The position numbers and the translations under genes are program-made. Of a stretch of DNA of 64,000 bases, positions 8,566 to 19,400 are shown piece by piece. The stretch lies in the NCBI RefSeq assembly GCF_002251365.1, contig NZ_NPJH01000049.1, positions 1 to 64,000 of the forward strand. The letters are read 5' to 3'. The stretch comes from Prevotella sp. P3-122. GTDB taxonomy: Bacteria; Bacteroidota; Bacteroidia; Bacteroidales; Bacteroidaceae. Position 1 is the first letter of the stretch; each line of letters opens with the position of its first letter. The notes below the pieces were generated by a model, which saw only the letters and a list, made by a program, of their open reading frames with translations, was not told where the DNA came from and searched no databases.

Positions 8566-11190
8566 ATGATGACAGCTAACGAAGTACGCGAATCGTACAA
8601 GAAATTCTTTGAGACGAAAGGACACAAGATTGTACCTTCGGCACCAATGGTAATCAAGGACGACCCCACCCTGATGTTCACCAACGCCGGAATGAACCAA
8701 TGGAAAGACATAATCCTCGGCACCAAGGATCCTGGTGCGGACGTACGCCGTGTAGACTCACAGAAGTGCCTGCGCGTAAGCGGAAAGCATAACGACCTTG
8801 AGGAGGTGGGACACGACACCTATCACCATACCATGTTCGAGATGCTTGGCAACTGGAGCTTCGGCGACTACTTCAAGGAAGGTGCCATCGACATGGCATG
8901 GGAATATCTTGTTGACGTGCTGCACCTTAACCCGGAAGACATGTACGTGACGGTCTTCGAGGGAAGCAAGGAAGAGGGACTGGAGCGCGACGACGAGGCC
9001 GCCCGCTTCTGGGCCAAGCATGTGCCTGCCGACCATATCATCAACGGCAACAAGCACGACAACTTCTGGGAGATGGGCGATACAGGTCCCTGCGGACCAT
9101 GTTCGGAGATACACGTTGACTCACGCTCGGCTGAGGAGAAAGCCCTTGTGCCAGGACGCGAGCTCGTGAACAAGGACAATCCCCAGGTCATAGAGATATG
9201 GAACATCGTGTTCATGCAATACAACCGCAAGGCCGACGGCTCACTTGAGCGTCTGCCAATGCACGTCATCGATACGGGTATGGGCTTCGAGCGTCTCGTA
9301 AGGATGCTGCAGGGTAAGCAGTCGAACTATGATACTGACATCTTCCAGCCCATCATCCGCGAGATAGAGCGCCTGTCGGGCAAGAAGTATGGAGTAGACG
9401 AGAATACCGATGTGGCCATGCGCGTCATAGCCGACCACCTGCGCGCCGTAGCCTTCTCCATTGCCGACGGTCAGCTTCCTGGCAATGCCAAGGCAGGCTA
9501 TGTCATCCGCCGCATTCTGCGCCGTGCCGTTCGCTACGCCTACACTTTCCTCTCACAGAAGGAGGCATTCATGTACAAGCTCATGCCAACACTCATACAT
9601 GAAATGGGCGAGGCATATCCAGAGCTGCCAGGACAGCGCGAGCTCATAGGCCGTGTGATGAAGGAGGAGGAGGACTCGTTCCTGCGCACGCTCGACAAGG
9701 GCATCAGCATGCTCACCACAGCCATGGACAGCCTGAAGGCTGAGGGCAAGAGCGAGCTTGACGGTGTGCAGGCATTCCGTCTCTTCGACACCTACGGCTT
9801 CCCACTTGACCTCACAGAGCTGATATGCCGCGAGAACGGGCTAACCGTTGACGAGAAGCAGTTTGATGAGGAGATGCAGAAGCAGAAGGAACGCGCACGC
9901 AATGCTGCCGCCGTAGAGAACAGCGACTGGGTGGAGCTGCGACAGGGCGAGCAGCAGTTCGTGGGCTACGACTACACAGAATACGAATGTCACATACTGC
10001 GCTACCGCAAGGTGACCCAGAAGAAAAACTCGTTCTACGAGCTTGTGCTCGACGTTACACCATTCTATGGCGAGATGGGAGGACAGGTCGGCGACTGCGG
10101 AGTGCTGGTTAGCGAGAACGAGACCGTGAGCATCATCGACACCAAGCGTGAGAACAACCAGAGCATACATATTGTCAAGGAACTGCCCAAGCAGCCAGAT
10201 GCCGACTTCATGGCATGTGTCGATACCGACAAGCGTGCCGCCAGCGCAGCCAACCATACGGCAACCCACCTTCTGGACTACGCCCTGAAGCAGGTTCTCG
10301 GTGACCATGTAGAGCAGAAAGGCTCGTACGTCAGCCCCGACACCCTGCGCTTCGACTTCTCTCATTTCCAGAAAGTCAGCGACGAGGAACTGCGTCAGGT
10401 TGAGCGCATGGTCAATGACCTGATACGACAGGACCTTCCGCTCGACGAGCATCGCGACACCCCGATGGAGGAAGCCAAGAAACTTGGTGCCATTGCCCTC
10501 TTTGGCGAGAAATACGGCGACAAGGTGAGAGTCGTGAGGTTCGGTCCGAGCTGCGAGTTCTGCGGTGGTATACATGCTACGTCGACAGGCCGCATCGGCA
10601 TGTTCAAGATTGTCAGCGAGAGCAGCGTGGCGGCAGGCATCCGCCGTATCGAGGCAAAGACAGGCGAGGAGTGCGAGGAGATGATGTACGCTCTTGAGGA
10701 CAGCATCAAGGCCATACGCTCGCTCTTCAACAATGCCAAGGACCTGCGTGGCGTCATAGAGAAATACATCGAGGAGCACGACGCTATGAAGAAGAACATA
10801 GAGCAGTTCCAGGCACAGGCCGTGGAGCGTGCCAAGGATAGCCTCATCGAGAAGGCCCGCACCATCAACGGCACCACCGTTATAACCTCCGTTCTGCCCA
10901 TTTCGGCACAGAGCGCAAAGGACCTCGTATTCAAAATCCGGCAGGCTGTAGGCAGCAACCTGCTCTGCGTCATCGGAAGCGTTGATAACGGCAAGCCCAT
11001 GCTCAGCGTGATGCTCAGCGATGACATGGTTGCCGACCACGGGCTGAATGCCGGACAAATGGTCCGTGAGGCTGCCAAGCTCATTCAGGGCGGTGGTGGC
11101 GGCCAGCCACACTATGCCACTGCAGGAGGCAAGAACGCCGACGGCCTCAGCGCTGCCGTAGACAAGGTTGTGGAACTGGCTAAGCTCTAA
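8566..11190 (+). CDS. alaS: Alanyl-tRNA synthetase
   Basis: 874 aa class II synthetase, normal length. The N-terminal catalytic core has [12 protein letters not shown] and [22 protein letters not shown] (motif 2 region). The editing domain has [12 protein letters not shown] (zinc-binding HxxxH) and [16 protein letters not shown]. The C-terminal oligomerisation/C-Ala domain ends with a Gly-rich [14 protein letters not shown]. Two ATGs at 8566 and 8569; I use the first. A strong intrinsic terminator follows at 11253-11295. Confidence 0.97.
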   Translation: MMTANEVRESYKKFFETKGHKIVPSAPMVIKDDPTLMFTNAGMNQWKDIILGTKDPGADVRRVDSQKCLRVSGKHNDLEEVGHDTYHHTMFEMLGNWSFGDYFKEGAIDMAWEYLVDVLHLNPEDMYVTVFEGSKEEGLERDDEAARFWAKHVPADHIINGNKHDNFWEMGDTGPCGPCSEIHVDSRSAEEKALVPGRELVNKDNPQVIEIWNIVFMQYNRKADGSLERLPMHVIDTGMGFERLVRMLQGKQSNYDTDIFQPIIREIERLSGKKYGVDENTDVAMRVIADHLRAVAFSIADGQLPGNAKAGYVIRRILRRAVRYAYTFLSQKEAFMYKLMPTLIHEMGEAYPELPGQRELIGRVMKEEEDSFLRTLDKGISMLTTAMDSLKAEGKSELDGVQAFRLFDTYGFPLDLTELICRENGLTVDEKQFDEEMQKQKERARNAAAVENSDWVELRQGEQQFVGYDYTEYECHILRYRKVTQKKNSFYELVLDVTPFYGEMGGQVGDCGVLVSENETVSIIDTKRENNQSIHIVKELPKQPDADFMACVDTDKRAASAANHTATHLLDYALKQVLGDHVEQKGSYVSPDTLRFDFSHFQKVSDEELRQVERMVNDLIRQDLPLDEHRDTPMEEAKKLGAIALFGEKYGDKVRVVRFGPSCEFCGGIHATSTGRIGMFKIVSESSVAAGIRRIEAKTGEECEEMMYALEDSIKAIRSLFNNAKDLRGVIEKYIEEHDAMKKNIEQFQAQAVERAKDSLIEKARTINGTTVITSVLPISAQSAKDLVFKIRQAVGSNLLCVIGSVDNGKPMLSVMLSDDMVADHGLNAGQMVREAAKLIQGGGGGQPHYATAGGKNADGLSAAVDKVVELAKL

Positions 11191-11252
11191 GATACAGAAG
11201 GAACAGACGCAAGAGCTATTATTACAGAACAACCGCAAGCGATATTATATAT

Positions 11253-11295
11253 GCAAGCCCTCCCGTAACCCGACGGGAGGGCTTGCTGTTTTTTT
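11253..11295 (+). terminator. Intrinsic terminator of alaS
   Basis: Perfect 14-bp stem (GCAAGCCCTCCCGT with its complement), 6-nt loop, then TGTTTTTTT. Confidence 0.9.
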
Positions 11296-11350
11296 GAACA
11301 GATATTGAGATTGGGGCTGTAACATATTTACCCAACCAGTATTGTTGGAA

Positions 11351-11657
11351 GTGCGGGCTGAAAGCCCAAAAGCACATAGCCCAGGGTAGAGCGTAGCGAC
11401 ACCCTGGGTATAAGAGGAATATAATCAATGCGCGCTGTAAGCGCAAAAGCGTTATCTGCCCTGCTGTTATCTACGCTTTTGCGCTTACAGCGCGACCATC
11501 AACTACGCGAAATAACCCAGGGTGTTACCCTGGGCTATGCGCTTTTGCGCTTTGCCTTTCCTTTCAGCCGGCGACCTTTGGTTCAGCGCGACAATTACCG
11601 ACATGAACTTCAGAATTAGAATATTCAATTCTTGCACATCAAATTGGACACCCTATC
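11351..11657. repeat. Dispersed palindromic repeat R1, copy A
   Basis: About 300 bp without a gene, built from nested inverted repeats. A perfect 21-bp inverted repeat (arms 11431-11451 and 11474-11494, core GCTGTAAGCGCAAAAGC) is flanked by hairpins of the form AGCCCAGGGT...ACCCTGGGT at each side. The right flank ends in TTGGACACCCTATC. A second copy with the same order lies at 57290-57578, and a fragment near 44485-44525. The structure resembles REP/BIME-type elements, but no transposase is seen in the window. Confidence 0.8.
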
Positions 11658-11715
11658 TATTTTGCCATAACAATAAAAATTCAGGATTAAAACATAGGAA
11701 TTAAAGGATATTTTG

Positions 11716-11723
11716 TATATTTG
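11716..11723 (+). promoter_or_regulatory. -7 box for the DUF3667 gene
   Basis: TATATTTG, matching TAnnTTTG, 26 bp before the ATG at 11750. Confidence 0.5.
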
Positions 11724-11749
11724 CAAAGTAAATACCCATATTTCCACAT

Positions 11750-12595
11750 ATGCGCTGCCTGAATTGCCAAAACGAATTCCAGGGCGACTACTGCCCCCAT
11801 TGCGGACAAAGTGCCGCAACCAGACGCTTCACGATAAAGAATGCATTCTCCTCGACCCTCGAGGTCTGGGGCATGGGCAACCGTAGTCTGCCGCGCACGC
11901 TGTGGCACCTGTTCCGCCGTCCAGGCATCATGATAGGTGAGTATATCGACGGCAAGCGCATACCGTTCTTTCCTCCCGTGAAGATGCTGTTTGTACTCTG
12001 CGTGTTCTATGCCCTGCTGCAGCCTGTCATGGAGCGTCGCAAGGATCCCGTGCAGAAAGACATACAGACAGAGATAAACGCACACGGGCAAAAGACACAG
12101 GCCATTGGGAAGGATGCCAGCGAGGAAGAGAGGGAGAAATTGCGCATGGAGAACACTGCCCTGACGGTAGTTGGCTTCGTCAAGGACAGCATGGAATGGC
12201 TGCAAGCCCACAAGGCCGTACAGCTGCTCTGCCTGCACAGCTTCTTCATGGTCTTTGCCTGCTGGCTGTTCCGTAAGTCGCCCCTTCGTCCATGCACCAA
12301 CCTCGCCGAGAACTTCTATGCCCAGGTGTACATGAGCTGCCAGCTTACGGCCATGTCCATACCCTACGCACTGATATTCGCCCCCAAAGGCTCTACATTC
12401 GACTTCTATCCTCTACCCTCCGAGCTGATGCTCATAGTACTCGTATGGGACTTCAAACAGCTCTTCGGCTTCGGATGGCGTACCACAATAAAGAAAACCA
12501 TTCTACTAACAATACTGTCCATGACCGCCCTGTGCGCCATCGTGGGTATAATAGTGGCTGTAGCCACCCTGCTTGCGGGGACAACGGGCGAATGA
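11750..12595 (+). CDS. DUF3667 domain-containing membrane protein
   Basis: 281 aa. The N-terminus has a zinc-ribbon-like CLNCQNEFQGDYCPHCGQ (residues 3-20, CxxC...CxxC), then the conserved block HLFRRPGIMIGEYIDGKR(I)PFFPPVK near 60-85 typical of DUF3667. Several hydrophobic segments follow (about 82-100, 160-180, 205-225, 245-275). Function unknown; a small integral membrane protein family frequent in Bacteroidetes. The GH43 gene starts 24 bp after its stop, so the two may share a transcript. Confidence 0.85.
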   Translation: MRCLNCQNEFQGDYCPHCGQSAATRRFTIKNAFSSTLEVWGMGNRSLPRTLWHLFRRPGIMIGEYIDGKRIPFFPPVKMLFVLCVFYALLQPVMERRKDPVQKDIQTEINAHGQKTQAIGKDASEEEREKLRMENTALTVVGFVKDSMEWLQAHKAVQLLCLHSFFMVFACWLFRKSPLRPCTNLAENFYAQVYMSCQLTAMSIPYALIFAPKGSTFDFYPLPSELMLIVLVWDFKQLFGFGWRTTIKKTILLTILSMTALCAIVGIIVAVATLLAGTTGE

Positions 12596-12619
12596 CACGG
12601 ACATAAAAACAAAAAAAAC

Positions 12620-14692
12620 ATGACTATTAGAAACATTCTCTTAGGAGCCGTCATGGCAGCATCGACAAGCGCCATGGCACAGCAGTCGTGGACGGCCGAC
12701 AACGGCAACGGAACGTTCACCAACCCACTGTTCTATGATGAGTTCTCTGACCCCGACATCCTGCGTGTGGGTGACGATTACTACCTTGCCGGTACTACCA
12801 TGCACACCGTGCCTGGAGTAAATATCCTACATTCCAAAGACCTCGTCAACTGGGAGCAGGTTAGCTACTGCTTCGACCGTTTTGACTTCGATGACCCAGC
12901 CTTCTCACTAACCGGAGGTAAGGAAATCTACGGCCAGGGCGTGTGGGCACCATGCATACGCTACAACAACGGCAAGTTCTACGTCTTCACCAATGTCAAC
13001 GGAAAGGGACTACAGGCATTCATAGCCGAGGACATCCGTGGCCCATGGAAGCACGTGCGCGTGAAGGGCAACATCTATGACCTGTCGGTACTCTTCGATG
13101 ACGACGGCAAGATATACGCCATACACGGCTACGGAAGCGTGCGCTGCTGCGAGCTGAAGCCTGACCTGAGCGAGCCTGTACCGGGTACCGACCGCGAGAT
13201 AATACCCGAGGGAACGGCAGTGGGAGAGGGACACCACATGTACAAGATAGACGGCATGTACTACCTTATCTCTACCGACTACAAGCCCAACGGACGTACC
13301 CTGTGCTCACGCTCGAAGAGCATCTGGGGACCATACGAGACCATCACCATAACAGCCGACGAGACCTACGGCTACCATGCCGCCCCAATGACGCAGGTAA
13401 GGGGACGCATCGTCGACAATGGAACCCCGATAGCTATCAGCCAGCCAGACCGCGGAGCCACAGCATGCTCTAACGCACACCAGGGAGGCATCGTCTCTAC
13501 TCCTGACGGACAATGGTGGGCGCTGCTCATGCAGGACTTCCACTCCATAGGCCGTACCGTCGACCTGATGCCCGTGACATGGAAGGACGGATGGCCAATG
13601 ATAGGACTGGAGGGCAACCTCGGACGAGCTCCGCGCACATGGCTCAAGCCGTCGACGGGAGCCGACGTGCAGCCGCATGCGCCATACAAGCGGAGCGATG
13701 ACTTCAACGGACGTCAGCTGGAGCGTATATGGCAATGGAACCATAATCCCGATGAGAAGGCATGGAGCCTCAAGGGAGGCCGCCTACGCATAGACGCCAT
13801 GCCGGCGACACAACTGCTGTGGGCACGCAACACACTCACACAAAGAGCCATCGGACCGGTGTCGCAGGTGAGCGTAGAACTGGACACCCGGCACATGAAG
13901 GACGGTGATGTGGCAGGACTGGGCAACATCAACATGCCATGCTCGTGGGCAGGAATAGTGAAGGAAGGCAACAAACTGAAGCTGAGATGGTTCCAGCAGC
14001 TCGACAACGACACCATTGACGTAGACTTCACGCCACGCAAGGACGGCAGGATATGGCTGATGCTCGACGGCGACTACGACAACGACCGGGCGCAGTACCG
14101 CTACTCGCTCGACGGAGAGACCTACGAACCGCTCGGCAACATGATGACCCTGAGCTACCAGCTCATCACATTCCAAGGCTCTCGCCCGTCTCTATTTGCC
14201 TTCAACCACAAGGGACAGCGTGGTGGCTACGCCCTCTTCGACAATTTCAACGTCGTAGAGCCAAAGGCTGACCGCTCTGCAAACATTCCTTACGGCAAGA
14301 CCATACACATCGTGAACCTTGCCACAGGCAAGCCCGCCGAGGCCACACCACATGGTGTTCTCTACGACGCTCCTAAGGGTACCGACAACCCCCGCACACG
14401 GTTCCGCCTCATAGACAAGGGTGAGGGCAAGGTAATAGTGCAATGTGAGGATGGACGCTACCTGATGGTGGCAGGCTACGGTATAGCGGGCGATGTACGC
14501 ATGACCGCTGACGAGCAGCAGGCCGAGGTGTTCATGTATCAGGACTATCTGGACAACCAGTTCATGCTCATGTCCTTCAGCCGCCACACATACCTGTGCA
14601 AGAGTCCGACCACTGGCAGTCCCTACTCAGCCGACTGCAAGGGTCCTGACCCAGCACGCATGAACGGCTCAGTATTCAAATGGGAAGAATAA
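12620..14692 (+). CDS. Secreted glycoside hydrolase family 43
   Basis: 690 aa. Signal peptide 1-20 (ends AMAQQ). The five-bladed GH43 catalytic domain is at about 30-340: catalytic base Asp in FSDPDILRVGDDYYL (D44), pKa-modulating Asp near LFDDDGKIYAIHG, and a candidate acid Glu in GEGHHMYKIDGMYYL. A beta-sandwich C-terminal module (about 355-555, SDDFNG... LDTRHMKDGDVAGLG) is common in GH43 xylosidase/arabinofuranosidase types. A last about 130 aa resembles a small carbohydrate-binding or lectin-like fold. Likely acts on arabinoxylan or arabinan side chains; exact substrate not readable. Confidence 0.92.
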   Translation: MTIRNILLGAVMAASTSAMAQQSWTADNGNGTFTNPLFYDEFSDPDILRVGDDYYLAGTTMHTVPGVNILHSKDLVNWEQVSYCFDRFDFDDPAFSLTGGKEIYGQGVWAPCIRYNNGKFYVFTNVNGKGLQAFIAEDIRGPWKHVRVKGNIYDLSVLFDDDGKIYAIHGYGSVRCCELKPDLSEPVPGTDREIIPEGTAVGEGHHMYKIDGMYYLISTDYKPNGRTLCSRSKSIWGPYETITITADETYGYHAAPMTQVRGRIVDNGTPIAISQPDRGATACSNAHQGGIVSTPDGQWWALLMQDFHSIGRTVDLMPVTWKDGWPMIGLEGNLGRAPRTWLKPSTGADVQPHAPYKRSDDFNGRQLERIWQWNHNPDEKAWSLKGGRLRIDAMPATQLLWARNTLTQRAIGPVSQVSVELDTRHMKDGDVAGLGNINMPCSWAGIVKEGNKLKLRWFQQLDNDTIDVDFTPRKDGRIWLMLDGDYDNDRAQYRYSLDGETYEPLGNMMTLSYQLITFQGSRPSLFAFNHKGQRGGYALFDNFNVVEPKADRSANIPYGKTIHIVNLATGKPAEATPHGVLYDAPKGTDNPRTRFRLIDKGEGKVIVQCEDGRYLMVAGYGIAGDVRMTADEQQAEVFMYQDYLDNQFMLMSFSRHTYLCKSPTTGSPYSADCKGPDPARMNGSVFKWEE

Positions 14693-14725
14693 AGGGAGAG
14701 AATTAACAGAACTCACCTAAAGGAA

Positions 14726-14772
14726 ACGCATCCGTCAAATCCTCAGCAGGTATTGACGGATGCGTCGTTTTA
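14726..14772 (+). terminator. Intrinsic terminator after GH43
   Basis: Perfect 13-bp stem (ACGCATCCGTCAA and complement) followed by CGTTTTATT. It sits between convergent genes. Confidence 0.8.
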
Positions 14773-14786
14773 TTGTGCGCTTGTTC

Positions 14787-16214
14787 TTATTTCTTGTCGG
14801 TATAGTTCCAGCTGCTACCGTCGAAGCAATGGGTGCAGACCTTGCACTTAGGCATGCCAATAGCCTCGATGAGCGTCTCTATCTTGTTGAAGCGCAACGA
14901 GGACAGGCCGAGCCTGCGTGCCATCTCGTCGACCATCCGCTGGTATTCAGGTGAGTCAGTCTTTGCATATTTGTCGAGCTTCGCACTGTCGTCGCCCTCG
15001 AAATCACGGATAATCTGGCGCGAGAGCAACTCAAGGTCGCTCTTTGAAGAGGTGAAGCCTATGAATGGGCATCCGTAGACAAGCGGCGGGCATGATATGC
15101 GCGCATGTACCTCCTTGGCGCCATACTGGAAGAATGTTGCCACGTTGTCACGCAGCTGTGTGCCCCTGACAATGGAGTCGTCGCAGAACACCACCCGCTG
15201 GTCCTTGAGTATGGCATGGTTGGGTATCAGCTTCATCTTTGCCACCAGGTTGCGTCTGTTCTGGTTTCCCGGTGTGAAGCTTCTGGGCCATGTGGGCGTA
15301 TACTTGAGCACAGCCCTCTTATATGGTATCTGGTGTCCCTCGGCATATCCCAGTGCTGTTCCCACTCCCGAGTCGGGGATACCGCATACCAGGTCGGCCT
15401 CGGTATCATCCTCTTGTCCCATCTGCTTTCCGCATCGCTCCCTGACATCCTCAACGTTGATGCCCTCGTAGTCGCTTGCGGGAAAGCCATAGTAAACCCA
15501 CAGGAAAGAACAAATCTGCTCTTTATGGTATGGTTCCTTTAGTACCTCGATGCCCTCTGTGGTAATCCTTACAATCTCGCCAGGCCCGAGGTCCCTTACG
15601 CGCTTGTAACCCAGATTGGGAAAGCTCGACGTCTCGCTCGAGAATGCGTATCCCTCTCCATCCTCACGCTCTCCTATGACTATAGGTGTACGTCCGAGCA
15701 TGTCGCGTGCGGCAATGATGCCGTTCTCTGTAAGGATGAGCATCGAGCATGAGCCGCTGATGCGCTCGTAGACCTTTGTGATGCCGTCTACGAAATCCTC
15801 GCCCATGTTGATTGTCAAGGCCACCAACTCTGTCTGGTTGATGTTGTTTGCCGACATCTCGCTCAGATGCATCCTCTTGGCCAGCAGCTCGTCGGCTATG
15901 TCCCTGAGGTTGTTGATTTTCGCAACCGTGACCACGGCGTACCTTCCCAGATGCGAGTTGACAATTATCGGCTGCGGGTCGGTATCGGAGATTACTCCCA
16001 GTCCGGCGTTGCCGATAAAGCTGTCAAGCTCGTCCTCGAACTTCGACCGGAAATAGTTTCTCTCCAAGCTGTGAATAGACCTTGAGAATCCTCGCTCGGT
16101 GTCGAATGTCACCATTCCCGCGCGCTTGGTTCCCAGATGCGAGTTGTAGTCTGTGCCGTAAAACAGGTCGTTTACGCAACTCTTCTTGGTAATAGTGCCG
16201 AAAAAGCCTCCCAT
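14787..16214 (-). CDS. PurF-like amidophosphoribosyltransferase lacking the Cys nucleophile
   Basis: 475 aa glutamine-PRPP amidotransferase family protein. The N-terminal Ntn-type domain (about 1-240) begins Met-Gly-Gly-Phe-Phe-Gly where PurF normally has a Cys immediately after Met, so the glutaminase nucleophile is absent. The PRPP-binding loop VVFCDDSIVRGTQLRDN (about 345-361) is intact, as are GIPDSGVGTALGYA and a C-terminal CKVCTHC cluster. It could use ammonia, depend on another protein, or act as a PurF paralogue in another role. Start ATG at 16214; TACTTTTG box about 98 bp upstream. Confidence 0.85.
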   Translation of the reverse strand: MGGFFGTITKKSCVNDLFYGTDYNSHLGTKRAGMVTFDTERGFSRSIHSLERNYFRSKFEDELDSFIGNAGLGVISDTDPQPIIVNSHLGRYAVVTVAKINNLRDIADELLAKRMHLSEMSANNINQTELVALTINMGEDFVDGITKVYERISGSCSMLILTENGIIAARDMLGRTPIVIGEREDGEGYAFSSETSSFPNLGYKRVRDLGPGEIVRITTEGIEVLKEPYHKEQICSFLWVYYGFPASDYEGINVEDVRERCGKQMGQEDDTEADLVCGIPDSGVGTALGYAEGHQIPYKRAVLKYTPTWPRSFTPGNQNRRNLVAKMKLIPNHAILKDQRVVFCDDSIVRGTQLRDNVATFFQYGAKEVHARISCPPLVYGCPFIGFTSSKSDLELLSRQIIRDFEGDDSAKLDKYAKTDSPEYQRMVDEMARRLGLSSLRFNKIETLIEAIGMPKCKVCTHCFDGSSWNYTDKK

Positions 16215-16311
16215 GTGTGTATGTTGAATGAATGTTATACGCTATTCTGTCAGCGATGACCAATAGTGTCCTGATGCAACTAACCATCGCTTGTAACGTA
16301 GCTTGCGGGTG

Positions 16312-16319
16312 CAAAAGTA
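16312..16319 (-). promoter_or_regulatory. -7 box for the PurF-like gene
   Basis: TACTTTTG on the minus strand, about 98 bp before the ATG. Confidence 0.45.
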
Positions 16320-16485
16320 CAAAAAAGAAATGGAATATGAGCATGGTTGGGCGAAAATCTCGTCACGAAAGTTTTGCGGAACATCATGGTCTCAATCGTA
16401 TATATTATTGTAAAAGGGCTGCAAGCCATACTTACAATCCACCAACAGGCATCATACAACACAACTGTAAAATAACAAAATAATC

Positions 16486-19400
16486 ATGAAACGACTATTC
16501 TTACAAATTGCATCGTTCCTCGCCATAAGCACCGCGGCATCAGCGGCCGACAGCACCATGGTGAGGTTTGACTTCGCCTCGACTGCCGACCAGTCGGGAA
16601 CCTACGAGACCACCCTCCAGCAGGGAGCGCAAATAATCGAGTATGCGGGACGAAACGTGCTGAGCCTCGGCAACAACGACGGCTACCTCGACTTCGGCAC
16701 CAAGTTGGGCGAGCTGATAGGAAGCCTCGGAAAGTTCACCATAACAATGAACGTCTACATACCCGAGACTACCGACATCTCGGGCAACGGTAACTTCATC
16801 TGGTGCTTCGCCAACTCATCGTCAACCGGCTACATGTTCTTCAACGCCAAGGAGTCACGCTACGCCATCACCCAAACCAGCTATTCGGCCGAGCAGGGGT
16901 TCAGCATGGCCAAACCATTCGAGAAAGGACGATGGATGAACTTAGCGGTTGTACTGAGACAGAGGAGCACAGGCCAGTACTACTGCCAGATATTCCTCGA
17001 CGGAAGCCTCAAGACGGCAAGCTCCATCAATTCGTCATTCGCCCTGTCACCAAAGGACATCGGCAATACCGTCATGAACTATCTTGGCAAGAGCTGCTAC
17101 AACGGCGACGCATACCTCAAGGGCGCAATGTATGACGATGTGCGCATATACAACTACGACATAAGCGCAAGACAAATCCTGGACAGCATACGCAACGGAA
17201 ACGCGGCAACCATACAAGCCCTCAACAGATATGCCGACTCCATCTCCATAGCTGAGAAGATAAAGGAGGCAAAGATAGACCTGGCCACTGAGAACCTGAT
17301 AGCCGACATCGAGCTGCCCGATACATACGGCGACTTTGCCGACATAATATGGACAACATCCAACGCTAACGTCATAACAGACGAAGGACACATCACTCGC
17401 CCGGCATACGGAAAACCAGCTGCTACGGCAACCCTTACCGCAACCATCACGTCGAAGGCCACTGACTACCTGCCCGCAGGAGCCATCACGGAGACACGCA
17501 CGTTCCAGGTAAGCGTGCTGCCCGACTTCTCCGATGCGGAGACCATAGCCTACGACCTCGAGCACCTTGTCATCGGCGGACACCCCAACAACCTCTACGA
17601 CCAGCTCGTACTGCCTACCGTGGGCACACTCGGATCTGTCATAAAATGGACATCGTCAGACACGGAATGGCTCTCTAACACAGGCAAAGTCATCAGACAG
17701 CCGGAGGGACAGAAGAAGCAGGTAACCCTGACGGCAACCTTGCTCAGGGGTGAGGAACGTGTCACCAAGGAATTTCCCGTGACCATACACGAACGAGAGC
17801 CATACACCCACTATCTGTTTGTTTACTTCCCGTCAAACAGTAACGAGAACCTATACTACGCCATCTCGCAGGACGGCTACAACTACACACCACTCAACAA
17901 CGGACAGCCATTCTTCACAGCCGAAGGCAATACCGTAATGGGAGGACTCCGCGACCCGCACATCCTGCGCGGAGAGGACGGGAAGTTCTACATGGCCGTT
18001 ACGGACATGAAGTCGGCACTCGGATGGTCGAGCAACCGCGGACTCGTGCTTATGAAGTCTGACGACCTCATCAACTGGACATGCCACACCGTACACTTCC
18101 CGACAAAATACGCGGGCACCAATTTCGCCAACGTTACACGAGTATGGGCACCAGAGACTATCTACGACCACCAGGCAGGCAAGTACATGGTATACTTCTC
18201 GCTGCTCACCAACGACGGGACGATAGCCTACGACAAGGACTTCTATTGCTATGCCAACGACGACTTCTCCGACCTTGAGGGCATGCCTACATACCTCTAT
18301 GACCGAGGCTCGGCAACCATCGACATGGATATCGTCTACAACGAGAGCGACTCGCTCTATCACGGCTTCTTCAAGAACGAGAGCCTCGGAGGTATATGCA
18401 AGGTGACGGCACGCACGCTGACAGCACCAGAGGGACAGCCGCTCGGATCGCAATGGTCCGCACCATCGCCAACCCTGCAGCAGACCAACGTGGCCGTTGA
18501 GGGTGCAGGAGTGTTCAAGTTCATCAATCAGGACAAGTGGTGTCTGATGTACGACTGCTACACAAGCGGTTATTACCAGTTCTGCTCATCGGACGACCTT
18601 ACCAACTTCAACTGGGAGAAGAACACTACCACCTCAGGAGCATTCACCCCGCGCCACGGTACTGTGCTCCCCATCACAGCCGAAGAGGCCAAGGCGCTGC
18701 TCGAGGCTCTTCCCGTTGACGGGCTGACACCAACCATAACAGGAGCTGCCAATCCAAGCGTCAAGCAGGAGAACTTCTCCGTCAAATCCGACGGCACGAT
18801 ATTCATCCCGGTTGAGCGCGGAGCCGACGTCACAAGCCTCGACCCCATGTTCGTACCCTCGCCAGGTGCCATCATAACGCCACAGGGACCACAGGACTTC
18901 AGCAAGGGGCCGGTAGAGTATGCAGCCACTATGGGACATCAGACCAAGACCTACAGCGTGACCGTGGAGGAAAACGGAAACCCCATCATACCCGGATTTC
19001 ATGCCGACCCCGAAGTACTGCTGTCACAGAAGACAGGCCGCTTCTACGTATACCCGACATCCGACGGATATAGCGGATGGGGAGGCTATACGTTCGACGT
19101 GTTCTCGTCACCCGACCTCGTACACTTCACCAACGAGGGCACTATCCTCAACCTCTCGGCAGGAGGCGACGCACCATGGGCAAGCGGCAACGCATGGGCA
19201 CCATGTATAGAGGAGAAATGGATGGACGGCAAGTGGAAATACTATTTCTTCTTCAGCGCACACAACCCCACGCTGAACAAGAAAACTCTTGGCGTAGCAG
19301 TGGCAGAGAACCCCACAGGACCTTTCAAGGCATCAGCCAAACCGCTCTTCACCACCACGTCGGGCGGACAGATGATTGACTCCGACGTCTTCACCGACCC

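Noticed and set aside
10065..11238. Long leftward ORF (up to 465 aa) across alaS
   Set aside because: Antisense shadow of alaS, caused by its GC-rich third positions; alaS motifs are complete on the other strand.
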